The notes under the pieces: generated by a model | Databases searched by the model: none | The model's input: only the letters and a program-made list of their open reading frames with translations | What the model was told of the DNA's origin: nothing | Origin: Nocardia farcinica | GTDB lineage: Bacteria > Actinomycetota > Actinomycetes > Mycobacteriales > Mycobacteriaceae | Reading direction: 5' to 3' | Assembly: GCF_001182745.1 (NCBI RefSeq) | Contig: NZ_LN868939.1 | Span: 496,001 to 560,000, forward strand | Length of the DNA stretch: 64,000 nucleotides | Shown here: positions 1 to 7,648 of the stretch, piece by piece | How the letters are laid out: each line of letters begins with the position of its first letter | How positions within the stretch are numbered: the stretch's first letter is position 1 | Program-made: the position numbers and the translations under genes

Positions 1-92
1 ATGGCATGCGTTTGCACGAAGCTAGTGGCACCGGTGGTGGCATTCAGCGGTCCGGCAAGCGCTCCGGCCGGTCGGGGTGGCAGGCTGAATAC

Positions 93-1268
93 ATGTCTGC
101 GGACACGGGGAGGCTGATCCGCCAACTGCGGGTGGCCAAGGGCTGGAGCCAGGGTCGACTCGCGAGCGAACTGTCGAAGTTGTCCGGCTGCACCATGACT
201 CGCGAGTACATCTCGCGCCATTGGGAGTCCGGGAAGACGGAGCCGTCCGCATTCTGGCTACGCCATATCGCGGCGGCCTTGGATTGCCCGCAGGAACTGC
301 TGGAGGCCGACGTGAACCGCCGCCGATTTCTCTCCCACCTGGCCGCCACGTCCATCGCTCCCGCTGTGGCTTCCGATCTCCTGTCCCAAGGCTTTTCGAC
401 ACGCCTGCACGCCGGCGGGCCGACGGTCGAGGAATGGGAAGCCACCCTCGCCCGCTACGGAACCGACTACATGAGCCAGGGCGCCGCCACCATCCAGCAG
501 CGATTGGCCGCGGATCTGGTTGTGTTGCAACAGCAGCTGGACAGTCCACGAATGTGGGCGATCGCGGCGCGATTGATGACCCTGTTCGCCAAGACCTACC
601 CCGGCAGCGACGGAAACAAGGCGATCGCGTGGTACCGAATGGCGGCCGAGGCCGCCGACCGTTCGGAGGACATCGACATCCGGGTGTGGGTGCGCGGCCG
701 CGCCGCGATCGCGCTCGGTTACGAGGGCGCCGCGTTACCGGTCGCCCACACCTTCGCCGACCAAGCTCTCGCCATCTCCGAGCGGAGCAGCCTCGGGCGG
801 CTGAACTCGCTGTGGGGGAAAGCCCACGCCGCCGTGCTGGAGGGCGATGTGCGCACGGCTCGCGAGCTGGTCGACGAGGGCCGCCGCGAGTTCGACCGGT
901 CGTACTCGGAGGAACAGACGTCCGACTACGCGGTCCCGTGGTGGCGGGTGAACGTCTTCCTGTCGCTGTTGGCGGCCCGGCTCGGTGACGAGAAGCTCGC
1001 CGTCCAAGCCCAGGAGGACGCCCGTGCCGAACTCCCCGCGCAGCTGCCGCGCTTCGCCACCCACCTGGCGATGCACCGCGGGCTGATGCTGGTCCGCGCG
1101 GGCGATCGGCAGCAGGGCGTCGCGCTGGCCCGCGCCGCCCTCGACGCGCTTCCCCCGGAAAAGCACTCACTCACCCTGCGGATGCTCATGTCCGAGATAG
1201 CCGGGGTCGGAAATCCGGGATCGGCCCAGAGGTTTACGACCGACCCGCGCCTTGATAGGACAACCTGA
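93..1268 (+). CDS. XRE-type HTH regulator with TPR-like C-terminal region
   Basis: Predicted DNA-binding regulator of 391 residues. The N-terminal 70 or so residues form a helix-turn-helix domain (LIRQLRVAKGWSQGRLASEL, then REYISRHWESGKTEPS) typical of XRE proteins. It is followed by an RRRFL segment and a long alanine-rich helical region resembling the TPR-like sensor half of actinobacterial NsdA-type regulators. I chose the ATG at 93 because the HTH domain begins immediately after it; an in-frame ATG at 6 would add 29 basic, low-complexity residues. Its stop codon overlaps the ATG of the next mini-ORF (ATGA), suggesting translational coupling. Targets and ligand cannot be read from the sequence. 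Confidence 0.75.
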   Translation: MSADTGRLIRQLRVAKGWSQGRLASELSKLSGCTMTREYISRHWESGKTEPSAFWLRHIAAALDCPQELLEADVNRRRFLSHLAATSIAPAVASDLLSQGFSTRLHAGGPTVEEWEATLARYGTDYMSQGAATIQQRLAADLVVLQQQLDSPRMWAIAARLMTLFAKTYPGSDGNKAIAWYRMAAEAADRSEDIDIRVWVRGRAAIALGYEGAALPVAHTFADQALAISERSSLGRLNSLWGKAHAAVLEGDVRTARELVDEGRREFDRSYSEEQTSDYAVPWWRVNVFLSLLAARLGDEKLAVQAQEDARAELPAQLPRFATHLAMHRGLMLVRAGDRQQGVALARAALDALPPEKHSLTLRMLMSEIAGVGNPGSAQRFTTDPRLDRTT

Positions 1269-1375
1269 TGCGCTTCACCACACGCACCACCGGGCTTCTG
1301 GCGGCACCACCGCCGATCCTCGTCCGCGCCGCCGCGCGGATGCACCGCGCCGGCACGCAGGCCCGCAATGCCTAG
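1268..1375 (+). CDS. possible 35-residue mini-ORF coupled to the upstream regulator
   Basis: A short frame starts at the ATG overlapping the regulator's TGA and ends at TAG 1373-1375. It encodes about 35 residues beginning MRFTTRTTGLLAAPPP, rich in Ala, Arg and Pro. Its end overlaps the start of the next gene by eight bases. No family is recognised. It may be a real small protein, or only a translational bridge that carries ribosomes from the regulator to the RHH-like gene. No Shine-Dalgarno beyond the coupling overlap is obvious. Confidence 0.35.
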   Translation: MRFTTRTTGLLAAPPPILVRAAARMHRAGTQARNA

Positions 1376-1577
1376 GCAGGGTCCGCGGCGGACGATGATC
1401 GGCGTGCGGCTCACGGACGAGCAGATCGAGCAACTGGACTGGCGCGCCAACTCGGAGGGCCTGGTGACGAAGGCGGGCGAACCGAACCGCTCCGAGCTCA
1501 TCCGGATCATGATCGCCTACGCCGAGCAGAACATGCCCGCAGACTGGCGGCCGGAGGGGTGGCGCTACGTCGGCTGA
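1368..1577 (+). CDS. small ribbon-helix-helix-like protein
   Basis: Encodes 69 residues. The pattern TMIGVRLTDEQIEQLDWRA followed by NRSELIRIMIAYAEQ is that of a ribbon-helix-helix (CopG/Arc-like) DNA-binding unit: a beta-strand, a first helix, then a second helix beginning at the NRSE turn. Such proteins usually act as dimeric repressors. It is the last member of an overlapping three-ORF series with the upstream HTH regulator, so joint expression is likely. It ends only 5 bp from the convergent regulator at 1583. The RHH assignment rests on motif shape alone. Confidence 0.6.
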   Translation: MPRQGPRRTMIGVRLTDEQIEQLDWRANSEGLVTKAGEPNRSELIRIMIAYAEQNMPADWRPEGWRYVG

Positions 1578-1582
1578 CCGGG

Positions 1583-2806
1583 TTACGCGGTGACGCCGAG
1601 TTGGTTCGCCAGAGCCCGCGCCTCACGCTCGACGAGCCGCCCGCCGTGGGTGACGAGGGCGGCGGCGAGGTTGCGGCCGATGGGGTGGCAGCTGGTCGAT
1701 TCCTCCGAAACCGCGGTCGCGGTGCGCAGGGCACCCAGCGTGCCTATCCAGTCGCGGCGCTGTTCGTAGGCACGTGCGAGCTCGAGCCACAGCCGGGCGC
1801 GGCGGTCCACGCTGGGCACGGCGTCGGGGTCGACCGATGATGCGGCGTCGAGCGCCGAGCCCGCGCGGCGGAGATCGACGTGGACCGAGACCGCGGTGAA
1901 TTCGGCGTTCGCGGTACCGAACAGCGTCCACGGGTGCGCGGTTCCGTTCGGCAGCGCGCGAGCCATCCCCATCGCCTGATCGATGCCGCGCAGCGCGTCA
2001 CCCTCGCGGCCGAGCCGAGCTGCGGTGATCGCGCCGTGCAGCCGGCACGCACCCCACAGCGCCCGCGCGTCCTCGGCGTCGTCGAGGCGCGGCTCGAGCA
2101 GCGACGCGGCGTCCTGTGCGAGGCGGTAGGCGTCTTCCTCGCGACCCGTCGAGCGCCAGACGTTGCCGAGTACCCACGAGGCCGAGGCCAGCGACACCGG
2201 GTCGTCGGCGATCTCGGCGGCGGCCATGCAACGATCTGCGGCCAGCCACAACAGCGGGGCGTCGGCGACCCAGGCGAGCACCTGCTCGGACAGTGCGTAG
2301 GCGGCCGACAGCGCCGCGGCGGCGGTCCTACGGTCTTGGCCGTCGAGGGTGCGCAGCGCTCGGCGCCCGTCGCGGATCAGCTCCGGCAGCATGGCCCCCG
2401 CGTCAGCGCGCGGGGTCGGCGACGTATGCCACAGGCGCCAGGCGCGATCGACGCGAGCCCGGAGTTCGGCAGGCGAGACAGGCGACGGTGCGGGGGTGAG
2501 GTCGACGGACTCGATCGCTTCGCGGATGGCGGGGACGACCGCGTGACCGGCGCGGCGGGACAACCCGACCATCAACTCGTGCTCGCCGGTGATCTCGGTG
2601 AGGTCGCGCACCCCGAGGGCTTGGCCGAGCCGTAGCAGCATCTCCAGACCGGGGGCGCCTTGGCGACCTCGCTCGACATCTCGTAGCCATTCCTCGGACC
2701 GGCCGACGAGACCGGCCACCACGGCGCGGCTCTTGCCGGTGCGGGTGCGGATGATCTGGATGCGCTCGCCGATGGACCGCCCGGCGAGATCGTCAGGGTT
2801 CGGCAT
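1583..2806 (-). CDS. XRE-type HTH regulator with TPR-like C-terminal region
   Basis: Encodes 407 residues with an N-terminal helix-turn-helix (residues ~10-75: GERIQIIRTRTGKSRAVVAG, then SEEWLRDVERGRQGAP) and a long helical, alanine-rich C-terminal region of TPR-like character. It is a cytoplasmic transcription factor of the same general design as the regulator at 93-1268 but clearly divergent in sequence. The ATG at 2806 is preceded on the minus strand by an AAGGACGG-like ribosome binding site. It is divergent from the small gene at 3082, so the shared 275-bp spacer may hold its operator. Function unknown. Confidence 0.75.
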   Translation of the reverse strand: MPNPDDLAGRSIGERIQIIRTRTGKSRAVVAGLVGRSEEWLRDVERGRQGAPGLEMLLRLGQALGVRDLTEITGEHELMVGLSRRAGHAVVPAIREAIESVDLTPAPSPVSPAELRARVDRAWRLWHTSPTPRADAGAMLPELIRDGRRALRTLDGQDRRTAAAALSAAYALSEQVLAWVADAPLLWLAADRCMAAAEIADDPVSLASASWVLGNVWRSTGREEDAYRLAQDAASLLEPRLDDAEDARALWGACRLHGAITAARLGREGDALRGIDQAMGMARALPNGTAHPWTLFGTANAEFTAVSVHVDLRRAGSALDAASSVDPDAVPSVDRRARLWLELARAYEQRRDWIGTLGALRTATAVSEESTSCHPIGRNLAAALVTHGGRLVEREARALANQLGVTA

Positions 2807-2932
2807 GGGACCGTCCTTGTTCGCGGATGAGCCCTCCCCCGCGGTGATCCCGGCCCCTGGACCCGGGGGCGCGACCTTCGCGAAGTGGGTCTTTCCAGCG
2901 TAGCGACGACGGCGGAATCACACCGGCCGAAC

Positions 2933-2955
2933 AGGTGGGGGGAATCTCCCCACCT
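2933..2955. promoter_or_regulatory. inverted repeat in the divergent spacer
   Basis: AGGTGGGG (2933-2940) and CCCCACCT (2948-2955) form perfect 8-bp arms around a 7-base loop between the divergent genes at 2806 and 3082. It could be an operator for the adjacent XRE regulator or simply GC-rich secondary structure. The rest of the 2807-3081 spacer shows no convincing promoter hexamers. Confidence 0.3.
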
Positions 2956-3081
2956 CGGTTGCCGGGGCGCACCCACCAGCCAGTGACGTTGCGGCGGAAC
3001 AGTATTCAAGCATCCCTCGCGCCGGGTCGAGCACCTCCTCGGCGTGAGGGCCGTCCAACGACAGCGAGGGGAAGGTGGGGG

Positions 3082-3375
3082 ATGGACGCGCTCGGATGGA
3101 TCGACCCGTGTTCGCCGACGCCGGAGTGGGATGTCGCGCAGGTACGCCGCCTGGCACGCCGGTTGGGATATCCGCTTCGGTGGGCCGATCCCGGCTCTGT
3201 GCTCGGTCTGGTCGAGCAGGTCGAGGCGGCCGGGGTCGAAGTGGTCGTGTTGTCGTCGGCGGCTCACGTGGATGCGGTGACGTTGGACCGGCTGATGGGC
3301 TGCGCCAATGTGGAATGCGCGGCTCCGCGGGCATCGTTCGGCCGATGGTCGCCGTTCAGCGGAGCTCGACGGTGA
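3082..3375 (+). CDS. small hypothetical protein (97 aa)
   Basis: Encodes 97 residues starting MDALGWIDPCSPTPEWD, with no predicted signal or membrane segment. The ATG at 3082 is preceded by a purine-rich GAGGGGAAGGTGGGGG stretch acting as ribosome binding site. A central segment (VLGLVEQVEAAGVEVVVLSS) alternates helix and strand like a small alpha/beta fold, perhaps related to a recombinase or resolvase N-terminal half, but catalytic residues are not evident. It overlaps the next mini-gene by four bases (GTGA), so the two are likely co-translated. I do not recognise the family. Confidence 0.55.
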   Translation: MDALGWIDPCSPTPEWDVAQVRRLARRLGYPLRWADPGSVLGLVEQVEAAGVEVVVLSSAAHVDAVTLDRLMGCANVECAAPRASFGRWSPFSGARR

Positions 3376-3464
3376 GCTGGGCCCAGTGCGGACTCGTCGT
3401 CGTGGTCGGCCTGCCGGTCGCGGTCGTCCTGTTCATGATCTTCTGGCCGTCCGACTACGGCTGA
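3372..3464 (+). CDS. 30-residue single-span membrane peptide
   Basis: A GTG start overlaps the TGA of the preceding gene. The 30-residue product is almost entirely one hydrophobic helix (LVVVVGLPVAVVLFMIFW, residues ~9-26) with the short tail PSDYG. This composition is what a small single-pass membrane protein would show. Translational coupling to the 97-residue partner suggests that the two work together, possibly as a soluble protein and its membrane tether. This is inference; no homologue is recognised. Confidence 0.5.
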   Translation: MSWAQCGLVVVVGLPVAVVLFMIFWPSDYG

Positions 3465-3501
3465 TGCCGAGCCGGGGAACCGCAGCATCGGCACGGCACA
3501 C

Positions 3502-3534
3502 AAAAGCCCCCCACCTGGAATTCAGGTGAGGGGC
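3502..3534 (-). terminator. rho-independent terminator of tRNA-Ser(CGA)
   Basis: Reading on the minus strand just after the tRNA, arms GCCCC(T)CACCTG and CAGGTG(G)GGGGC (+ strand 506-517 and 523-534, offset 3000) enclose a short loop and are followed by TTTT. It is correctly oriented for the tRNA at 3540-3627. Confidence 0.75.
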
Positions 3535-3539
3535 CGGAG

Positions 3540-3627
3540 CGGTGGCGGAGGGATTTGAACCCTCGGAGGGGGGTTACCCCTCACACGCTTTCGAGGCGTG
3601 CTCCTTAGGCCGCTCGGACACGCCACC
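3540..3627 (-). tRNA. tRNA-Ser(CGA)
   Basis: A class II tRNA of 88 bases. The acceptor stem GGTGGCG pairs with CGCCACC, the discriminator is G, and the T-loop is GTTCAAATC. The anticodon stem CACGC/GCGTG holds the loop CTCGAAA, giving anticodon CGA, which reads UCG serine codons. The long variable arm is typical of tRNA-Ser. The 3' CCA is not encoded. A hairpin terminator follows at once. Confidence 0.95.
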
Positions 3628-3673
3628 GCGGACAACATTACAACGAGCACCGCCGGATCACTAAATCCGCTGG

Positions 3674-4153
3674 TCAGCGGTGGGTGCGGAAGAAGGTGTC
3701 GAGGAGGGCGGCGCATTCGGTCTCGAGCACGCCGCCGCGGACTTCGGGGCGGTGGTTGAGGCGGCGGTCGCGCACGACGTCCCACAGTGAGCCGACGGCG
3801 CCGGTCTTGGGTTCCCAGGCGCCGAAGACCAGGCGGTCGACCCTGGCCAGCACCAGCGCGCCGGCGCACATCGTGCACGGTTCGAGGGTGACGGCCAGGG
3901 TGGCGCCGGCCAGGCGCCAGCCGTCGCCGTGCACCTGCGCGGCGCGGCGTAGGGCCAGGACCTCGGCGTGCGCGGTGGGGTCGCCGCTGGCTTCTCTGGC
4001 ATTGGCGGCGCGGGCCAGCTCACGTCCCTGCGCGTCGAAGACGACCGCGCCGACGGGCACGTCCCGGGGGTCGGCGGCCGCGGCGGCTTCGATGGCGACG
4101 CGGATCATCGCCTCGTCCGCGGCCAGCGGACCCGGGCCGAGCGGCGCGGTCAT
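3674..4153 (-). CDS. tadA: tRNA-specific adenosine deaminase TadA
   Basis: Encodes 159 residues of the cytidine/deoxycytidylate deaminase fold. TadA converts the wobble adenosine of tRNA-Arg(ACG) to inosine so that CGU, CGC and CGA can be read. The zinc and proton-shuttle motif HAE is at residues 62-64 and the zinc-ligand motif PCTMC at 92-96; length is normal for the family. It is followed closely upstream by the gene for its usual actinobacterial partner (4164-4703), with which it probably forms an operon. Its presumed substrate, tRNA-Arg(ACG), is encoded at 12331. The arrangement matches Rv3752c-Rv3753c. Confidence 0.92.
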   Translation of the reverse strand: MTAPLGPGPLAADEAMIRVAIEAAAAADPRDVPVGAVVFDAQGRELARAANAREASGDPTAHAEVLALRRAAQVHGDGWRLAGATLAVTLEPCTMCAGALVLARVDRLVFGAWEPKTGAVGSLWDVVRDRRLNHRPEVRGGVLETECAALLDTFFRTHR

Positions 4154-4163
4154 CGCAGCACGG

Positions 4164-4703
4164 TCACCGCGGCAGCTTGTCCAGCACCGCGGACAGTTCG
4201 TTGGCGAAGCCGAGCCGCTGGGCGATCATGCCGAGCTGCTCGTCGGGATAGAGGTCGGTTTCGGCGAGGATGACACTGAGTACCGGTTCGGGCAGGCCGA
4301 GGTCGGCGAGCACGCCGAGATCGCCCTCTTCCCAGGGTTCGATGTCGTCGAGTTCGTCGGGGTCGATATCGGGAATTTCGATATTCAACGCGTCGAGGAC
4401 GTCGGCGGCGATGTCGTAATCGATCGCGGCCGTCGCGTCCGACACCAGCATCCTGGTGCCGCTCGGCGCGGGCCGGAGCACGATGAAGAACTCGTCATCG
4501 ACGTCCAGCAAGCCGAACACCGCACCGGAGCTGCGCAAAGCCTTCAGCTCGTGCTCCGCGGCGGACAGGTCGGTGAGCGCCGCCCGGCTGAGCGGACTAC
4601 ACCGCCATTTGCCTTCTTCGCGGACCACGGCCACTGCGAACCCTTCCACGTCGTCGTAATCTTCCGACGTCGCCCTGTTCGTGCCCGAGCGCTGTGCTGC
4701 CAT
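4164..4703 (-). CDS. tRNA adenosine deaminase-associated protein
   Basis: Encodes 179 residues. Its position directly upstream of tadA (10-bp gap, same strand) and its sequence place it in the actinobacterial tRNA adenosine deaminase-associated family (Rv3753c-like). It is acidic, with a DDVEGFAVAVVREEGKW opening, an LVSDATAAIDYDIAADVLD core and a DIDPDELDDIEPWEEGDLGV acidic stretch; no enzyme motif is seen. It may assist or regulate TadA, but a direct role has not been read from the sequence. It is divergent from tyrA with a 58-bp spacer. Confidence 0.8.
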   Translation of the reverse strand: MAAQRSGTNRATSEDYDDVEGFAVAVVREEGKWRCSPLSRAALTDLSAAEHELKALRSSGAVFGLLDVDDEFFIVLRPAPSGTRMLVSDATAAIDYDIAADVLDALNIEIPDIDPDELDDIEPWEEGDLGVLADLGLPEPVLSVILAETDLYPDEQLGMIAQRLGFANELSAVLDKLPR

Positions 4704-4761
4704 GGCCGCAACGGTAGTCGGCTCGAGCTCAAATGTTGAAGTCGTATGCGAATCTGTTCGG

Positions 4762-5712
4762 GTGACTGGCGACGCGAATGCACCCGTGTGTGTCCTCGGT
4801 ACCGGCCTGATCGGCGGTTCCCTGCTGCGCGCCGCCCGGGCGGCCGGCTATCCGGCTTTCGGGTACAACCGCTCATCGGCGGGGGTACTGGCCGCGCGCG
4901 GTGACGGATTCGACGTCGCCGACGATCTGCCGGCGGTGTTGCGGCGGGCCGCGCGGGAGGATGCGCTGATCGTCGTCGCGGTGCCGATGCCCGCGGTCGA
5001 TCACCTGCTCGCCGACATCGCCACCTTCGCCCCCGAGTGCGTGCTCACCGATGTGGTGAGCGTCAAGGGTCCGGTCGCGGAAGCCGTGGCGCGGCACGGG
5101 CTTTCGGCCCGCTACGTGGGCGGGCACCCGATGGCGGGCACGGCGGAGTCGGGGTGGGCGGCAACCGATCCGGAGCTGTTCCGTGGCGCGGTGTGGGCGG
5201 TGGGCGTCGACGAGGGCACCCGCGCCGAGCCGTGGCGGCGGGTGGTGCGGCTGGCGCTGGCCTGCGGGTCGACGGTGGTGCCGGTGACCGCGGCCGAGCA
5301 CGACCGCGCCGTCGCCCGGATCTCGCATCTGCCGCACGTGCTCGCCGAGGCGCTGGCGGTGGCGGGGGCCGCGGGTGGCCCGCTGGCGCTGGGTTTGGCG
5401 GCGGGCTCGTTCCGCGACGGCACCCGGGTGGCGGGCACCGCGCCCGACCTGGTGCGCGCCATCTGCGAACCGAACGCCGCGGCCCTGCTCGACGTGCTGG
5501 AGGAAACGCTGACCGTGCTCGGCGCCGCCCGCGACAGCCTGCGCGCCGACGGCACGCTGGGCGAACTGGTCGACGCCGGCCACGACGGCCACACCGACTA
5601 CCGCACGGTGCGCCGCTGGGAGATCACCGACGTGCGTCCCGGCGAGCACGACTGGCTGGCCCGGCTGCGCGAGGCGGGGTTGCGCGGCGGCGTGCTCACC
5701 GCACTGGACTGA
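4762..5712 (+). CDS. tyrA: prephenate dehydrogenase
   Basis: Encodes 316 residues. It catalyses NAD-dependent oxidative decarboxylation of prephenate to 4-hydroxyphenylpyruvate in tyrosine biosynthesis. The N-terminal Rossmann fold carries VLGTGLIGGSLLRAA (residues ~11-25), followed by TDVVSVKG and GGHPMAGTAESGW, the conserved substrate-binding histidine region, and SHLPHV in the C-terminal helical domain. No ACT domain is seen. The GTG at 4762 is chosen because the Rossmann strand begins about ten residues later; an ATG at 4681 would run into the divergent neighbour. The product could be transaminated by the aromatic aminotransferase at 10203. Syntenic with Rv3754. Confidence 0.9.
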   Translation: MTGDANAPVCVLGTGLIGGSLLRAARAAGYPAFGYNRSSAGVLAARGDGFDVADDLPAVLRRAAREDALIVVAVPMPAVDHLLADIATFAPECVLTDVVSVKGPVAEAVARHGLSARYVGGHPMAGTAESGWAATDPELFRGAVWAVGVDEGTRAEPWRRVVRLALACGSTVVPVTAAEHDRAVARISHLPHVLAEALAVAGAAGGPLALGLAAGSFRDGTRVAGTAPDLVRAICEPNAAALLDVLEETLTVLGAARDSLRADGTLGELVDAGHDGHTDYRTVRRWEITDVRPGEHDWLARLREAGLRGGVLTALD

Positions 5713-5730
5713 GCAGATGCGCTGGACTGA

Positions 5731-6336
5731 TCAGATGCGCTCGGCCAGGCCCGGGTAGTCGAGCAGGAAACCGTCCGGGTCGACGGTGACCGTCGCGCTG
5801 GAGACCGGGGACAGCACGCTGATGCCGTCGGCGCCGCTGCTGTAGGTGAGCGACGCCTCCTGCACGAGCAGGTCGGGCAACCGGACATACACCACCGGCA
5901 CCACCACTTCGTCGACCGCGTGCTGCAGGCCGAACCGGCGGATCGGTAGCGTGTTGAAGAACGGGCTGAGCACCACGTCGACGTCCAACGCACCGCCGAA
6001 GGTGGAACGCACGTGGCTGTTGCCCGCGTCGACCAGCCAGTAGTCCTCCTCGTCGCGGGCGATGGAGGCGTGCCGCTCACCGGCGGCGGTGGTGGTGCGC
6101 AGCGACAGCCGTTTGGTCACGCCGTTCTCGTCGGTGACCAGGTCGTAGGAGGCGCTGAAGGCGGGATGCTCGTCGCAGTCGCCGCCGATCATCCGGCCCG
6201 CGGCACGGATACGGTTGCCGTTCAGCGTCACACGCACCGACTCCATCCGGGACGCGTTGTGCGCGCGCCACGTGAGGATCGCAGGCCACCGGGGTGCCAC
6301 CGGTTCGCTGTCGGGGCCAGGGACTGAATTGGTCAC
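5731..6336 (-). CDS. putative glycolipid-binding domain protein
   Basis: Encodes 201 residues matching in outline the putative glycolipid-binding family (DUF1089): an N-terminal WRAHNASRMESVRVTLNG segment, SASYDLVTDENGVTKRLSL, and a run of beta-strands ending in FNTLPIRRFGL and VYVRLPDLLV. The fold is a closed beta-barrel that binds glycolipids in characterised relatives. No signal peptide is apparent, so it is probably cytosolic. It is convergent with tyrA, 18 bp apart. The exact ligand is unknown. Confidence 0.7.
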   Translation of the reverse strand: MTNSVPGPDSEPVAPRWPAILTWRAHNASRMESVRVTLNGNRIRAAGRMIGGDCDEHPAFSASYDLVTDENGVTKRLSLRTTTAAGERHASIARDEEDYWLVDAGNSHVRSTFGGALDVDVVLSPFFNTLPIRRFGLQHAVDEVVVPVVYVRLPDLLVQEASLTYSSGADGISVLSPVSSATVTVDPDGFLLDYPGLAERI

Positions 6337-6499
6337 CTATCTACCGTAAGCGACGAAACGCTGCGGACCACGTCACACCGAGGACACGGCACCGCCCATC
6401 CGCTGCCAGGAGATGCGGCGCGGCTCGAGTAACGTGGTCCCGCGAGCACGGAGCGCGAACGTGTCGGCGCCCGTCGTGGGATCGCAGAAGGGGTGACCG

Positions 6500-7648
6500 G
6501 TGACGGGCGGGCGGATGGTGGGGTTGTTCGCCGGGATCGGCGGGCTCGAACTCGGCCTCGCCGCGCACGGCTGGACCTGCGAGCTGCTCTGTGAGATCGA
6601 TCCCGGCGCGCAGGCCGTACTCGGCGCCCGTTTCCCCGACACCGACCTGCACGCCGACATCACCGCCCTGCGCGCCGTGCCCGCGGGCACCGAGCTGGTC
6701 GCGGCGGGTTTTCCCTGCCAGGACCTGTCGCAGGCCGGGCGCACCGCGGGCATCACCGGGTTGCGCTCGGGCCTGGTCGACGAGGTGTTCCGGCTGGTGC
6801 GGCGCAAGCGGGGACCGCGCTGGCTGTTGATCGAGAACGTCCCGTTCATGCTGCAACTCGGCCGCGGTGCCGCCATGCGCCACATCACCACCGCGCTCGA
6901 GGATCTCGGCTACACCTGGGCCTACCGGGTGGTGGACGCGCGCGCCTTCGGACTGCCACAGCGGCGTCAGCGGGTGCTCATGCTCGCCTCGCGCACCGAG
7001 GATCCGCGGCCGGTGCTGTTCGGCGAGGACGCGGGCGAGGCCGTCGTCGGTGACCCGGACCGCGACCCGTGCGGTTTCTACTGGACCGAGGGCGTGCGCG
7101 GACTGGGGTGGGCGGTGAACGCCGTGCCGACGCTGAAGGGTGGCTCGGGCCTCGGCATCGCCAGCCCACCCGCGGTGCGGCTGCCCTCCGGGGAGATCGT
7201 CACGCCGGGCATCGTGGACGGCGAACGGTTGCAGGGCTTCGCCGCGGACTGGACCGCGCCCGCGGTCACCGTGCCCGGCATCCGCCAGGGGCACCGGTGG
7301 AAACTGATCGGCAACGCGGTCAGCGTGCGGATGGCCGACTGGGTGGGCGCGCGGCTGGCCGCACCCCTCGAACCGATCCCCCACGACGTGCCGCTCGCCC
7401 CGGGCACCCCGTGGCCGAGCGCCGCGTGGGGCCGGGCAGGCAGCGCCTACCGGGTGCCGGTGTCGACCTGGCCGGTGCGGGCGCCGTACGAGGACCTGAA
7501 GAACTTCCTCACCGACTCCCGTCTGCTCTCCGCGCGCGCCACCGCCGGATTCCTGCGCCGCGCGAGCCGCGGCAGCCTCCGCTTCCCGGATGGTTTCCTG
7601 GAAGACGTGGCAAGTCATCTCGATCGGATGGGCGGTTGGGCGGCGTGA
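6500..7648 (+). CDS. dcm: DNA (cytosine-5-)-methyltransferase
   Basis: Encodes 382 residues with the ordered motifs of C5-cytosine methyltransferases: motif I GLFAGIGGLELGL (8-20) binding S-adenosylmethionine, motif IV GFPCQDLSQAG with catalytic Cys73, motif VI ENV (112-114), motif VIII QRRQRV (154-159), a variable recognition domain and motif X GNAVSV (271-276). About 90 extra residues follow motif X. A GTG start is used after a GAAGGGGTG ribosome binding site. It overlaps the Vsr gene by four bases. No restriction endonuclease is adjacent, so it appears to be an orphan enzyme. Recognition site unknown. Confidence 0.9.
   Translation: MTGGRMVGLFAGIGGLELGLAAHGWTCELLCEIDPGAQAVLGARFPDTDLHADITALRAVPAGTELVAAGFPCQDLSQAGRTAGITGLRSGLVDEVFRLVRRKRGPRWLLIENVPFMLQLGRGAAMRHITTALEDLGYTWAYRVVDARAFGLPQRRQRVLMLASRTEDPRPVLFGEDAGEAVVGDPDRDPCGFYWTEGVRGLGWAVNAVPTLKGGSGLGIASPPAVRLPSGEIVTPGIVDGERLQGFAADWTAPAVTVPGIRQGHRWKLIGNAVSVRMADWVGARLAAPLEPIPHDVPLAPGTPWPSAAWGRAGSAYRVPVSTWPVRAPYEDLKNFLTDSRLLSARATAGFLRRASRGSLRFPDGFLEDVASHLDRMGGWAA

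Noticed and set aside
1..92. ATG at 6 as start of the first regulator
   Set aside because: It is possible but adds 29 Gly/Arg-rich residues before a HTH domain that begins exactly at the ATG at 93.
6337..6499. missing restriction endonuclease fragment next to dcm
   Set aside because: The 163-bp spacer has no frame with nuclease motifs, and the neighbours are a glycolipid-binding protein and Vsr.
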